In this document: piece after piece, positions 1 to 8,045 of the stretch
Layout: every line of letters begins with the position of its first letter
Numbering within the stretch: position 1 is the first letter of the stretch
Assembly (NCBI GenBank): GCA_040391535.1
Contig: JBEBXQ010000053.1
Location: forward strand, 1 to 28,509
Origin: JBEBXQ01 sp040391535
Lineage (GTDB): Bacteria > Bacteroidota > Bacteroidia > Cytophagales > Spirosomataceae
Length of the DNA stretch: 28,509 nt
Direction of reading: 5' to 3'
The notes under the pieces: generated by a model
Told to the model about the DNA's origin: nothing
Seen by the model: only the letters and a program-made list of their open reading frames with translations
The model's database searches: none
Program-made: the position numbers and the translations under genes

Positions 1-51
1 TCCAATCGAAAAACCACCCAGGGCAAGTGCAAGGAGTTTTTTATTAAGCAT
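1..51 (-). CDS. Start of a probable MFS transporter (partial)
   Basis: An ATG on the minus strand at 51 opens a frame that stays open to the window edge, giving 17 residues: MLNKKLLALALGGFSIG. This short positively charged start followed by an LALALGGF-type hydrophobic segment is like the N-terminus and first transmembrane helix of drug/sugar efflux transporters of the major facilitator superfamily. The rest of the gene lies outside the window, so the family call rests on 17 residues only. It is transcribed away from everything else here, and no clear promoter was found in the bases upstream of the start. Confidence 0.45.
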   Translation of the reverse strand, partial: MLNKKLLALALGGFSIG

Positions 52-254
52 ATTGAATATCAGGTATAAAATTGGATAAGTCCAATAAAATGAATGTTAG
101 AGATGTATATAGCAATGTTTAATACAATTTATAAACGTGCCAGGCCGGAATAAGTTCCCGCAATCTTTTAACTGTGGTGTTTTCTGAGAGGCCATCGCTT
201 AATTGTCTCAGGGCATGAGAATGCTGCGATTTTTTTGCTTAACAGAAAGGAGGA

Positions 255-284
255 ATGAAAATGCCTGTAAAAAGTAATATTTGA
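255..284 (+). CDS. Possible 9-codon minicistron with a strong Shine-Dalgarno sequence
   Basis: ATG at 255 is preceded by AAAGGAGG, an almost perfect Shine-Dalgarno match that is unusual in Bacteroidota, and opens a frame encoding only MKMPVKSNI before TGA. It lies upstream of two further small ORFs. It could be a leader peptide, the start of a decayed gene, or chance. The only evidence is the ribosome-binding sequence and position. Confidence 0.15.
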   Translation: MKMPVKSNI

Positions 285-322
285 ATATTTTTTATTAATA
301 TTGCATTAATATCGGTAAGCCC

Positions 323-448
323 TTGAAAGCAATCATTAAAATCCTCTTCGACCACTGGGTAATAAGTATATATGTTGTAGGCGGCCTCTGGTTGCTCTAT
401 GAGTTATATCATGCGCCTGTGTTACCGGATGATGAGGAGGAGGAATGA
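323..448 (+). CDS. Candidate 41-residue single-pass membrane protein
   Basis: The frame is open from 299 to the TGA at 446-448. It has no ATG; TTG at 323 is the most plausible start and has no obvious Shine-Dalgarno sequence. From 323 it encodes a basic start (KAIIK), a hydrophobic stretch (about residues 12-28, including ISIYVVGGLWLLY) and a strongly acidic end (DDEEEE). That is the layout of a small inner-membrane protein with one helix. The stop overlaps the start of the next small ORF (TGATG), suggesting translational coupling. I do not recognise a family. It could equally be a chance ORF or the remnant of a longer gene. Confidence 0.3.
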   Translation: MKAIIKILFDHWVISIYVVGGLWLLYELYHAPVLPDDEEEE

Positions 449-531
449 TGGATAAATTCAAAAACTTATTACGTTTTTTAGAGTTTTCATTGCATGAGAT
501 TGTTTTTGAATATTTACGTTCACAAACCTGA
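445..531 (+). CDS. Candidate 28-residue small protein, coupled to the ORF before it
   Basis: Starts at tandem ATG codons (445 and 448), preceded by a GAGGAGGAGGA stretch that can act as a Shine-Dalgarno sequence, although the same bases also encode the acidic tail of the preceding ORF. The product (MMDKFKNLLRFLEFSLHEI then VFEYLRSQT) can form one amphipathic to hydrophobic helix. There is weak resemblance to the extreme N-terminus of some small-conductance mechanosensitive channel proteins, so it may be the remnant of such a gene. No function is assigned. Confidence 0.25.
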   Translation: MMDKFKNLLRFLEFSLHEIVFEYLRSQT

Positions 532-755
532 TATTGTCCGTAACAGGCAAACCTCAATTCAGTAGCAGCATGAATTACTTGCCATAATAGTCTTTATATG
601 GTTACACTCTGCAAGTCTTCATTTTACACTTCAGATATAATAAAAACCAAATAAAATAGAATTATTAATGTTCCGGCTATTGGGTTAACAGTCGCTTTTA
701 TTTGTAACTTGTTGATCTGTAGGATAATCATTTGGTTTTTTGTGGTACTTAACAG

Positions 756-1877
756 ATGCACGTTATGAAAGTCAGTTGTTTCTATTCCATTATTCTGATC
801 TGTTTTCTTTTCCTGGGACTTGCAGATACTTATGCGCAGACTCCGCTGGCCATTGGCGCAAAGGCACCTGATTTTTCGCTTCAGGGGACCGATGGTAAAA
901 CCTATACCCTCGATAATTTCTCCGGTGCACCGGTACTAGCCATTGTATTCACCTGCAATCATTGTCCTACCGCACAGGCTTATGAAAAGAAAATTATGCA
1001 GCTGGCGGAAATGGATAATGTATCCTTGATCGCGATTTCATCCAATGATCCGCTGGCGATCAGGCTTGACGAACTGGGTTATACAGATCTGAATGACAGT
1101 TTTGATGAAATGAAAATCCGTGCAGCGGAGCACCATTTCAACTTCCCGTATCTGTATGACGGTGAAACCCAGTCGGTCGCTAAAGCGTACGGAGCACAGG
1201 CTACTCCGCATATTTTTATATTTGATGTTCATTTGCGGTTGCAGTATCAGGGCAGAATAGATGATACCGAAAAGCCGGGTATTACCCCTAAAAATACCGA
1301 TGCCGTGAATGCCGTTCGTGCCATTCTGACCGGAAAAAAGCCGGAGGTTACCACTACCAAAACTTTTGGCTGTTCCATGAAATTCTCTGACAAACGCTAT
1401 ACGGCCGATAAGGAGAGGGAAAACTGGGCAAAGGAGCCTGTTGCTCTTGAAAAACTTGATGAAAATGGTATCAAAGCATTATTAAGGAATCCATCGGGAA
1501 AGTTGCTGCTGATCAACGTATGGGCCACGTGGTGCGGACCTTGCATTACCGAATTCCCGGATTTTCTTACCATGCACCGTATGTACCGCGGCAGGGATTT
1601 CGAGCTGGTTACCATAAGTGCGGATAATCCTGAGGCAGAAGGAAAAGTGCTTAAGTTTCTGAAAGACAGGCAGGCTTCCGGCAAGAACTATCTGTTCTCC
1701 GGAGAGGATAAATACAAACTGATTGAGGCTATTGATCCCGACTGGCAGGGGGCGTTACCTTATACATTGCTGGTAGAACCGGAGGGGAAGATCGTCTATG
1801 CACAGCAGGGGATTATTAACCCGGATAAAATGCGGAAACTGATTATAGAAAATAAGTGGATGGGACGCTATTATTAG
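756..1877 (+). CDS. Secreted double-thioredoxin-fold protein (AhpC/TSA-like + TlpA-like)
   Basis: A 373-residue protein with an N-terminal signal peptide ending near ADTYAQ, so it acts outside the cytoplasm. Domain 1 (about residues 30-195) is a redoxin of the AhpC/TSA-like type with a C67-N-H-C70-P active site and the downstream FPYLYDGETQ and QGRIDD segments typical of that family. Domain 2 (about 215-373) is TlpA/thioredoxin-like with a canonical W-C260-G-P-C263 motif. The likely role is thiol-disulfide exchange on periplasmic proteins or peroxide reduction; substrates cannot be read from sequence. Each domain usually occurs alone, so this is a fusion. ATG at 765 (MKVSC) is an equally good start and leaves the signal peptide intact. 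It stands alone, converging on the M48 protease gene. Confidence 0.85.
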   Translation: MHVMKVSCFYSIILICFLFLGLADTYAQTPLAIGAKAPDFSLQGTDGKTYTLDNFSGAPVLAIVFTCNHCPTAQAYEKKIMQLAEMDNVSLIAISSNDPLAIRLDELGYTDLNDSFDEMKIRAAEHHFNFPYLYDGETQSVAKAYGAQATPHIFIFDVHLRLQYQGRIDDTEKPGITPKNTDAVNAVRAILTGKKPEVTTTKTFGCSMKFSDKRYTADKERENWAKEPVALEKLDENGIKALLRNPSGKLLLINVWATWCGPCITEFPDFLTMHRMYRGRDFELVTISADNPEAEGKVLKFLKDRQASGKNYLFSGEDKYKLIEAIDPDWQGALPYTLLVEPEGKIVYAQQGIINPDKMRKLIIENKWMGRYY

Positions 1878-1912
1878 AACAAAGCCAGGTCTGGTGAAAT
1901 CCGGCTTTGTTC
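1877..1912. terminator. Bidirectional terminator hairpin between convergent genes
   Basis: A perfect 10-bp inverted repeat, GAACAAAGCC and GGCTTTGTTC, with a 16-nt loop, begins at the last base of the thioredoxin-like gene's stop codon and lies between two convergent genes. The flanks are only moderately A/T-rich and have no long T tract, so termination may be weak. Confidence 0.6.
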
Positions 1913-1929
1913 ATTAGTAAACTGAAAGA

Positions 1930-2757
1930 TTACTTCCGCTCATTGTAAATCTTCATGGCTTCAGGAAGCAGCTTTCTGAGATTACTGATCCGGGATGCAT
2001 CGGAAGGGTGGGTAGAAAGTAACTGTGGCGTACTTCCGCCGCCTGAGGCTTTGGACATACGACTCCAGAACTCAACGGCTTCTTCCGGATTATACCCGGC
2101 CTTGGCCATAAAAATCATTCCGAGATGATCAGATTCTGATTCCTGGTTACGGCTGTTAGGAAGCAGATATCCTACCTGGGCCGCAGCAGGAGCCGCTACA
2201 CCGAAAATACTGTTGTAAATCTGTTGTGTCTGCGAAGGTTTATTAGACATAGCCACACCCAAACCAACCTGTCCGGCTGTCAGAACTCCATTCGAGAGTA
2301 ACTGCTGGCTCATCCTTTCAGCACCGTGACTGGCCACAGCGTGAGCAATTTCATGGCCCATGACCACTGCAATACCTTCGTCACTTTTGCAAATCGGTAA
2401 AATGCCTGTGTAAAAAACTACCTTACCACCTGGCATGCAGAATGCATTGACGGCACTGTTGTCTACCACATTAAACTCCCATTTAAAGCCGTCGATCAGG
2501 GCGGAGTTGTTGGTTTCCCGCAGGTATTCTTCCACAGCCTTTTGAATACGAACGCCTACACTTTTAACAGAATTGACAGAAGCTCCGGATTTGAGAACTT
2601 TGTTAGTGTCCAGAAACTCCTGATAACTTTGAAAACTCATAGGAAGCAATTCTTTACTGCTGACAAGCATCAGCTGATTTCTGCCTGTTAACGGGACTTT
2701 CTGACAAGCCATAACAAGTGAGGCGGCAACAAATGCTAAGGCGATTACTTTTTTCAT
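1930..2757 (-). CDS. M48-family metalloprotease, lipoprotein
   Basis: A 275-residue zinc metallopeptidase of the M48 family (BepA/LoiP-like group). The zinc site H135-E-I-A-H139 is present, and E206 in ESESD matches the third ligand. The N-terminus MKKVIALAFVAASLVMAC is a lipoprotein signal with a lipobox ending in C18, followed by the PLTGRNQLMLVS segment typical of these envelope proteases. The protein is therefore probably lipid-anchored in the periplasm and takes part in outer-membrane protein quality control. The frame extends 37 codons further upstream, but those residues would destroy the signal peptide, so the ATG at 2757 is chosen. Confidence 0.88.
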   Translation of the reverse strand: MKKVIALAFVAASLVMACQKVPLTGRNQLMLVSSKELLPMSFQSYQEFLDTNKVLKSGASVNSVKSVGVRIQKAVEEYLRETNNSALIDGFKWEFNVVDNSAVNAFCMPGGKVVFYTGILPICKSDEGIAVVMGHEIAHAVASHGAERMSQQLLSNGVLTAGQVGLGVAMSNKPSQTQQIYNSIFGVAAPAAAQVGYLLPNSRNQESESDHLGMIFMAKAGYNPEEAVEFWSRMSKASGGGSTPQLLSTHPSDASRISNLRKLLPEAMKIYNERK

Positions 2758-2832
2758 AATTCGGATTGGTAGTATACGGTTTATATGATTTTTTGCTTTT
2801 GCAGGTTTCCTGTTAAGAAAAGACGGAAAAAA

Positions 2833-2864
2833 TTGTGCCATCTTGGTAAGGTTGGTTAGTTTTG
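2833..2864 (+). promoter_or_regulatory. Candidate Bacteroidota promoter for the 2956 gene cluster
   Basis: A -7 box TAGTTTTG (2857-2864) matches the Bacteroidota consensus TAnnTTTG exactly. TTG at 2833-2835 can serve as the -33 element with a 21-base spacer. The box lies about 90 bases upstream of the FAH-family gene, in sequence that would be coding only if the M48 gene used its longer, unlikely start. Confidence 0.4.
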
Positions 2865-2955
2865 TCATGTCAGAAAATCAGCAATTGTGTATCTTAATTG
2901 ATACCAGCAGGTTGTCTGACAATTAATTCTGAACTGAAATCTGTTGTTATTTTAA

Positions 2956-3567
2956 ATGAAAATTATTTGTGTAGGGCGTAATTACGCGGAGCATATCGCA
3001 GAACTGAACAATGAACAACCTGACAATCCGGTTATATTCCTGAAACCCGAAACGGCTTTGCTCAGACCGGGAGAGGATTTTTATTATCCGGATTTTACAG
3101 CCGATCTGCATCATGAAATTGAAGTAGTGGTGAAGATTAATAAGATGGGGAAGTTCATTGAGGAAAAGTTTGCGCACAAATATTATGAGGAAATCGGACT
3201 CGGAATTGATTTTACTGCCCGCGATCTTCAGTCAAAACTGAAAGCCAAAGGCCTCCCCTGGGAGCTTGCCAAAGGTTTTAATGACTCGGCTCCGGTCTCT
3301 TCTTTTGTGTCAAAATCAAAATTTTCTGATATTCAGGATATTAATTTCGGGTTGAAGGTAAACGGAGAGCAACGTCAATCGGGTAATACTTCCATGATGA
3401 TTTACAGAATTGATTTTCTGATTTCGTTTGTTTCTCAATATTTTACGCTTAAAACCGGGGATCTGATCTTTACCGGTACACCCAGCGGAGTAGCAGCGGT
3501 GCAGAAAGGTGATGTGCTGTCGGCAGATCTGGAAGGAGAGACCCTGCTTCATTTAAATATTAAGTAA
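2956..3567 (+). CDS. Fumarylacetoacetate hydrolase (FAH) family protein
   Basis: A 203-residue single-domain FAH-family protein of the short YcgM/FAHD1-like type. It begins directly with MKIICVGRNYAEH, the usual start of these compact members. The metal-binding region LHHEIEVVV (about residues 51-59) supplies the acidic ligands, and GIDFTARD and the lysine-containing WELAKGFN segment follow as expected. Members act as acylpyruvases or oxaloacetate decarboxylases/tautomerases using Mg2+ or Mn2+; the substrate cannot be decided here. It is cytoplasmic and the first gene of a closely spaced cluster, with the M23 peptidase 14 bases downstream. Confidence 0.88.
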   Translation: MKIICVGRNYAEHIAELNNEQPDNPVIFLKPETALLRPGEDFYYPDFTADLHHEIEVVVKINKMGKFIEEKFAHKYYEEIGLGIDFTARDLQSKLKAKGLPWELAKGFNDSAPVSSFVSKSKFSDIQDINFGLKVNGEQRQSGNTSMMIYRIDFLISFVSQYFTLKTGDLIFTGTPSGVAAVQKGDVLSADLEGETLLHLNIK

Positions 3568-3581
3568 GCTACGTGAATAGT

Positions 3582-5486
3582 ATGATGAATTTTGTGAGGG
3601 CTGGCTTACTGGTTTTATTGGCTGTAATACAATCTGCAGGTCAGGATATTCCTAAAGGGTATTTCGCATTTCCGATTTATCCGGGCAAACCCAACTCATT
3701 GTCGGGTGTGCTGGGTGATCTGCGATCGACGCATTTTCATGCGGGTCTTGACATCCGTACACAACAACGCGAAGGATTGCCGGTCAGTGCCTCGGCCGAT
3801 GGCTATGTCTATAAAGTAGGAGTACAGCGGTCGGGTTACGGCAATGTTATTTTTCTTAAACATAAAAACGGTTACTCCACGGTGTATGGTCACCTGAAAT
3901 CGTTCAGTGGGGCTCTGGGAGATTATGTACGTGCAGAGCAGTACAAGGCACAGACTTTTGAAATTGAACTGTTTCCTGATTCTGCTCAGTTTCCGGTGAA
4001 AAAAGGAGAAACTATCGCATTGTCAGGAAACACCGGCGGATCCGGCGGGCCGCATCTGCATTTTGAAATCCGCGACCGGCATAATAATTATGTGAATCCG
4101 CTGGCTTTTGGTTTCAGTGAAATTCCGGATAAAACACCCCCGGTATTTGGTAGCCTGGCCTTGCGTCCAATGAATATAGATTCGCGTCTGGAAGGACAGA
4201 TAGACCGGAAAACTTTCAAACCATTGAAGCTATCTGATGGCACCTACAAGCTTGCTGCTACTATCAAAGCCAAAGGGGCTGTCGGCATTGAATTGCAGGC
4301 ACATGACCTGATGCCCGGAACGGGGTTTAAACATGGGCTGCATTGTATTGAAGTGAAAGTGGATGGAGAGGAGATTTTTGTGTTTAAGCTGGATTCATTT
4401 CCTGCAAGGCCTTCCCGGTATTATAACAACCTGATTGACTATGCCGCGCACCGGAACGGAGAAGGACGTTTTCTGAAATGTTATGAACCTGAAGGTAATG
4501 ATTTCAGGGTTTTCAGGACGGATGATTTTAACGGGATTATCCATGTATCGGCCGGCCAGTCAAAAAATGTGGAAATCCGTATATATGATTCATTTAATAA
4601 TTCTGCCGTCCTGAAGCTTATTCTGGAAGGGGAAAATGAACCGGAAGAAAAACCGGTAACGGCTCCGGTACCTGCTGTGAAAGCGGTGGAAACATGGGCT
4701 GAGCATACAGGAAATGTACTGAAGGTGACGTCAACGACAGAAGGTGAAAATCTGAGTGCTGTGTTTTACGGAAAAGAAAAGGAGATCATACTGGAACCAT
4801 CTTATCGTCAGAGTAACCGATCGGTTTATTTGCTTGATTTAACCTCTTTTTCGCCTGATTCGGTTCAGATTGCTGACAGAACCATACCATTGTATTATAA
4901 GGTGTCGGTGCCGGCTGGGAAAGCTTTCGTCTATAATGACGATACAGCGGGTATCAGATTTAGTGAAGGCAGCTTGTTTACTCCCCTGCCTTTGTCATTG
5001 AATAAAGAGTTTAATGTGCTGACCGTTAATAATCAGAATATTCCGCTGAAAGAAGATATTGAAATAAGTTACCGTCCCGGGAATATTCCGGCTGATAAAA
5101 AATACTGGGCAGCCTATAGTTACGATGGGCGCAACTACGGATACCTGGGTGGCAGATGGCAGGGCGACAGTCTTATCTTCCGTACCCGTCAGCTAGGGAA
5201 ATTTGTGCCGATGGCTGATTCTGTGGGGCCTGTCGTTAAAATTTTGGTGAACTCTCCCAATGCTGTCAGGGCCCGTATTTATGATGAGTTATCCGGAATT
5301 GACACTTTTCGTTTAAAAGTGAATAATGAGTGGGTATTAATGAATTATGATTATAAAACACAGCTGATCTGGAGCGAAAAACTGGATAATCAAAAGCCGT
5401 TTGATGGTGAACTTCTGCTGGAAGTAACGGATAAGGCTGGAAATAATACTATCTTGCGAACCGAAATAAAAAAACCGAAAAAATAG
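3582..5486 (+). CDS. M23-family (LytM) metallopeptidase, exported
   Basis: A 634-residue protein with an N-terminal signal peptide (cleavage near QSAGQ). The LytM domain covers about residues 25-175: zinc residues H53-x3-D57 (in THFHAGLDI), H104 (YGHL) and H158-L-H160 (GGPHLHFEIRD) are all present, so it should be an active peptidoglycan endopeptidase. The remaining 450 residues are beta-rich and carry no motif I recognise; long C-terminal extensions of this kind occur in Bacteroidota M23 proteins. A GTG at 3573 is in frame, but ATG at 3582 or 3585 fits the signal peptide better. Bcp follows after 5 bases. The likely role is cell-wall remodelling. Confidence 0.85.
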   Translation: MMNFVRAGLLVLLAVIQSAGQDIPKGYFAFPIYPGKPNSLSGVLGDLRSTHFHAGLDIRTQQREGLPVSASADGYVYKVGVQRSGYGNVIFLKHKNGYSTVYGHLKSFSGALGDYVRAEQYKAQTFEIELFPDSAQFPVKKGETIALSGNTGGSGGPHLHFEIRDRHNNYVNPLAFGFSEIPDKTPPVFGSLALRPMNIDSRLEGQIDRKTFKPLKLSDGTYKLAATIKAKGAVGIELQAHDLMPGTGFKHGLHCIEVKVDGEEIFVFKLDSFPARPSRYYNNLIDYAAHRNGEGRFLKCYEPEGNDFRVFRTDDFNGIIHVSAGQSKNVEIRIYDSFNNSAVLKLILEGENEPEEKPVTAPVPAVKAVETWAEHTGNVLKVTSTTEGENLSAVFYGKEKEIILEPSYRQSNRSVYLLDLTSFSPDSVQIADRTIPLYYKVSVPAGKAFVYNDDTAGIRFSEGSLFTPLPLSLNKEFNVLTVNNQNIPLKEDIEISYRPGNIPADKKYWAAYSYDGRNYGYLGGRWQGDSLIFRTRQLGKFVPMADSVGPVVKILVNSPNAVRARIYDELSGIDTFRLKVNNEWVLMNYDYKTQLIWSEKLDNQKPFDGELLLEVTDKAGNNTILRTEIKKPKK

Positions 5487-5491
5487 AAATT

Positions 5492-5941
5492 ATGTCACTT
5501 GAAGCCGGAGAAAAAGCTCCTCAGTTCAAAGGGAAAAATGAGCATGGGGAAGAAATAAGTTTGTCGGATTTTAAAGGCCGGAAAGTGGTTTTGTATTTTT
5601 ATCCGAAAGATAATACCCCGGGTTGTACCGCACAGGCCTGCAGCCTCCGGGATAACTATGAAGAACTTTTGTTATCGGGTTATGTGGTGTTGGGGGTCAG
5701 TCCTGACAGTGAGAAATCACATCAGAAATTTATTAAGAAATTCAGTCTGCCATTCCCGCTGATTGCTGATACGGATCATAAAATAGCCGAAGCCTATGGC
5801 GTATGGGCTGAGAAAAGTATGTTTGGAAAAAAATATATGGGTGTGGTGAGAACCACATTTATCATAGACGAAAATGGTAAGATTGAGGAGGTGATCAGTA
5901 AGGTCGATACAGCAGAACATGCCGGCCAGATATTGAAGTAG
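5492..5941 (+). CDS. bcp: Thioredoxin-dependent thiol peroxidase Bcp/PrxQ
   Basis: A 149-residue peroxiredoxin of the Bcp/PrxQ subfamily that reduces H2O2 and alkyl hydroperoxides using thioredoxin. The signature PKDNTPGCTAQACSLRD contains peroxidatic C45 and resolving C50, the C-x4-C arrangement of atypical two-cysteine PrxQ enzymes. Length is normal for the family and no signal peptide is present, so it is cytoplasmic. The start lies 5 bases after the M23 gene, which suggests co-transcription. Confidence 0.95.
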   Translation: MSLEAGEKAPQFKGKNEHGEEISLSDFKGRKVVLYFYPKDNTPGCTAQACSLRDNYEELLLSGYVVLGVSPDSEKSHQKFIKKFSLPFPLIADTDHKIAEAYGVWAEKSMFGKKYMGVVRTTFIIDENGKIEEVISKVDTAEHAGQILK

Positions 5942-5997
5942 CAACCTTTTTATGAAGGATAAAGTTTAGTATTTATCGGAATTTATTATATAATCAA

Positions 5998-6855
5998 ATG
6001 GAAATTAAGCAATTAGAAGAAGTGGCATCGCAGGTACGGCGCGATATCGTCCGCATGGTACACGGTTGTCAGTCAGGCCACCCGGGCGGATCTCTGGGAT
6101 GTGCTGACCTGCTGGTGACTTTGTATTTCGACAAAATGAAGCTCAGCGAAAAAGACGGTAAAGTAGTTTTTAACATGGATGGAAAAGGTGAAGATCTGTT
6201 TTTTCTTTCCAATGGTCATATTTCACCGGTTTTTTATAGCGTATTATCACGCAGAGGGTATTTCCCGGCAGAAGAAATGGCTACTTTCCGGAAGCTGAAT
6301 TCACGCTTGCAGGGACACCCGACCACTCATGAGCACCTGGAAGGTATCCGGATTGCCTCCGGATCACTCGGACAGGGTTTATCGGTAGCTTTGGGTGCTG
6401 CCAAAGCCAAAAAACTCAACAATGACGACCGTTTTGTGTATGTATTGATGGGTGATGGTGAACAGCAGGAAGGACAGGTGTGGGAAGCAGCGATGTTTGG
6501 CCCTAACCGTAATCTTGATAATGTCATTGCTTTTATTGACCTGAACGGCCAGCAGATCGACGGACCTACCCAAAAGGTAATGGATAACCGTGACCTGGGT
6601 GAAAAATACCGTGCTTTCGGATGGGAAGTAATGGAAATCAGTGAAGGAAATAATATCTCAGCAGTCTCAAAAGGTATTGATGAGGCAAAGGCGAAGGCCG
6701 GACAAGGCAAACCTGTAATGGTATTGCTGCGTACGGAAATGGGTGCCGGTGTAGATTTTATGATGGGAAGCCATAAATGGCACGGAGTGGCTCCGAATGA
6801 TGAGCAGCTGGCGGCAGCGCTGGCTCAGTTACCGGAAACATTGGGCGATTATTAA
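5998..6855 (+). CDS. Transketolase, N-terminal (TPP-binding) subunit
   Basis: A 285-residue subunit corresponding to the first third of classical transketolase. GHPGGSLGCADLL (around H28) and the thiamine diphosphate/Mg2+ motif beginning at G152-D-G-E and running to DLNGQQ are present. Together with the next gene it transfers two-carbon ketol units between sugar phosphates in the non-oxidative pentose phosphate pathway. Splitting transketolase into two genes is common in Bacteroidota and archaea, so this is normal rather than a frameshift; the 52-base gap between the halves and the separate start codon support that. Confidence 0.93.
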   Translation: MEIKQLEEVASQVRRDIVRMVHGCQSGHPGGSLGCADLLVTLYFDKMKLSEKDGKVVFNMDGKGEDLFFLSNGHISPVFYSVLSRRGYFPAEEMATFRKLNSRLQGHPTTHEHLEGIRIASGSLGQGLSVALGAAKAKKLNNDDRFVYVLMGDGEQQEGQVWEAAMFGPNRNLDNVIAFIDLNGQQIDGPTQKVMDNRDLGEKYRAFGWEVMEISEGNNISAVSKGIDEAKAKAGQGKPVMVLLRTEMGAGVDFMMGSHKWHGVAPNDEQLAAALAQLPETLGDY

Positions 6856-6907
6856 TAATTGTCTGCGCTGTCATTTGATCAATCATTGCTAAAACAGATT
6901 ACTGAAA

Positions 6908-7867
6908 ATGAAAAAATATACATTCACCGAAAAAAAAGATACACGTTCCGGATTCGGTGCCGGTATGCAGGTTTTAGGCCAGCAAAATCCTGACGTGGTT
7001 GCTCTGTGTGCTGACCTTGTCGGTTCACTGAAACTGGATGCTTTCATTAAGGAAAACCCTGAACGTTTTATTCAGACAGGTATTTCAGAGGCCAACATGA
7101 TCGGACTGGCTGCCGGTCTGACTATTGGCGGGAAAATTCCGTTTGCGACTACTTTTGCAAACTTTGCGACAGGCCGTGTCTATGACCAGATTCGTCAGAG
7201 TGTGGCCTATTCCGGTAAAAACGTTAAAATCTGTGCCTCCCATGCTGGCCTTACACTGGGCGAAGACGGCGCGACCCACCAGATTCTGGAAGATCTGGGT
7301 ATGATGAAAATGCTGCCGGGTATGACCGTTATTAATCCTTGTGATTACAATCAGACCAAAGCAGCTACTATCGCTATTGCAGATTATGAAGGCCCTGTAT
7401 ATCTTCGTTTCGGACGTCCGGTAGTACCCATTTTTACACCGGCTGATCAGAAATTTGAGATCGGGAAAGCCTGGATGGTAAATGAAGGCGCCGATGTCAG
7501 TATTTTTGCTACAGGCCATCTGGTGTGGGAAGCTATTCTTGCAGGAGAGCAGTTGGCGGCCGAAGGTATTGATGCTGAAATTATCAATATTCATACCATC
7601 AAGCCATTGGATGAAGAAGCTGTACTGAAATCGGTCGCGAAAACCGGTTGTGTGGTAACGGCTGAAGAACATAACCGTCTGGGCGGCCTGGGCGACAGCA
7701 TAGCGCAGGTACTGGTAAAAAATCTGCTGGCACCACAGGAATATGTCGCTGTTGACGATAGTTTCGGAGAAAGCGGCACGCCTGCACAGCTGATGGAAAA
7801 ATACGGCTTGTCGGCAAATAATATCGTGGCTGCAGCTAAGAAAGCGATCGCCAGAAAGAACGGCTGA
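6908..7867 (+). CDS. Transketolase, C-terminal subunit
   Basis: A 319-residue subunit with the pyrimidine-binding domain (residues about 5-170; FIQTGISEANMIGLAAGL carries the conserved Glu that activates thiamine diphosphate) and the C-terminal transketolase domain (about 185-310; TAEEHNRLGGLG). It pairs with the N-terminal subunit immediately upstream to make a complete enzyme. The spacing suggests one transcript. Both halves are intact and in good codon context. Confidence 0.93.
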   Translation: MKKYTFTEKKDTRSGFGAGMQVLGQQNPDVVALCADLVGSLKLDAFIKENPERFIQTGISEANMIGLAAGLTIGGKIPFATTFANFATGRVYDQIRQSVAYSGKNVKICASHAGLTLGEDGATHQILEDLGMMKMLPGMTVINPCDYNQTKAATIAIADYEGPVYLRFGRPVVPIFTPADQKFEIGKAWMVNEGADVSIFATGHLVWEAILAGEQLAAEGIDAEIINIHTIKPLDEEAVLKSVAKTGCVVTAEEHNRLGGLGDSIAQVLVKNLLAPQEYVAVDDSFGESGTPAQLMEKYGLSANNIVAAAKKAIARKNG

Positions 7868-7973
7868 TAGCTGTAATATGCTTAACCTTTCTGTCTCAGA
7901 TTGGGAAAAGCGCTGACATGAGAATTTAAATCATAAGGCGTACAGCCTGTCGCTACAAGTCCCGAATAGTTCC

Positions 7974-8007
7974 GCCGGCTTTGATGGTTCAGTCCTTCAG
8001 AGCCGGC
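7974..8007 (+). terminator. Possible hairpin after the transketolase genes
   Basis: An inverted repeat GCCGGCT / AGCCGGC (7 bp) encloses a 20-base loop in the 178-base gap between transketolase and the ECF sigma gene. No T tract follows, so it may be a weak or factor-dependent terminator, or part of the sigma-factor leader. Confidence 0.3.
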
Positions 8008-8045
8008 AATGCTTATAATGATGTGCTAATTGTCTGTTTTACAGT

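Larger units (their letters stand above)
52..755. other. Gene-poor intergenic stretch of about 700 bases
   Basis: No ORF with convincing family similarity is present here. AT-rich sequence surrounds three very small plus-strand ORFs (255-284, 323-448, 445-531), described separately. The minus-strand frame across 336-557 has a composition unlike a protein and is judged a shadow of the small plus-strand ORFs. No tRNA-like cloverleaf or long inverted repeat was seen. An exact TAnnTTTG box was not found ahead of the gene starting at 756. Confidence 0.5.

Noticed and set aside
336..557. Minus-strand ORF of 73 codons in the gene-poor start region
   Set aside because: Composition is not protein-like, no signal or domain, and it is antisense to two more plausible small ORFs.
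7085..7672. Minus-strand ORF of 195 codons inside the transketolase C-terminal subunit gene
   Set aside because: It is wholly antisense to a well-conserved gene and its translation shows no domain, signal peptide or membrane pattern.
5998..7867. Frameshifted transketolase
   Set aside because: The two halves have proper starts, stops and a normal intergenic gap; the split form is an established arrangement in Bacteroidota.
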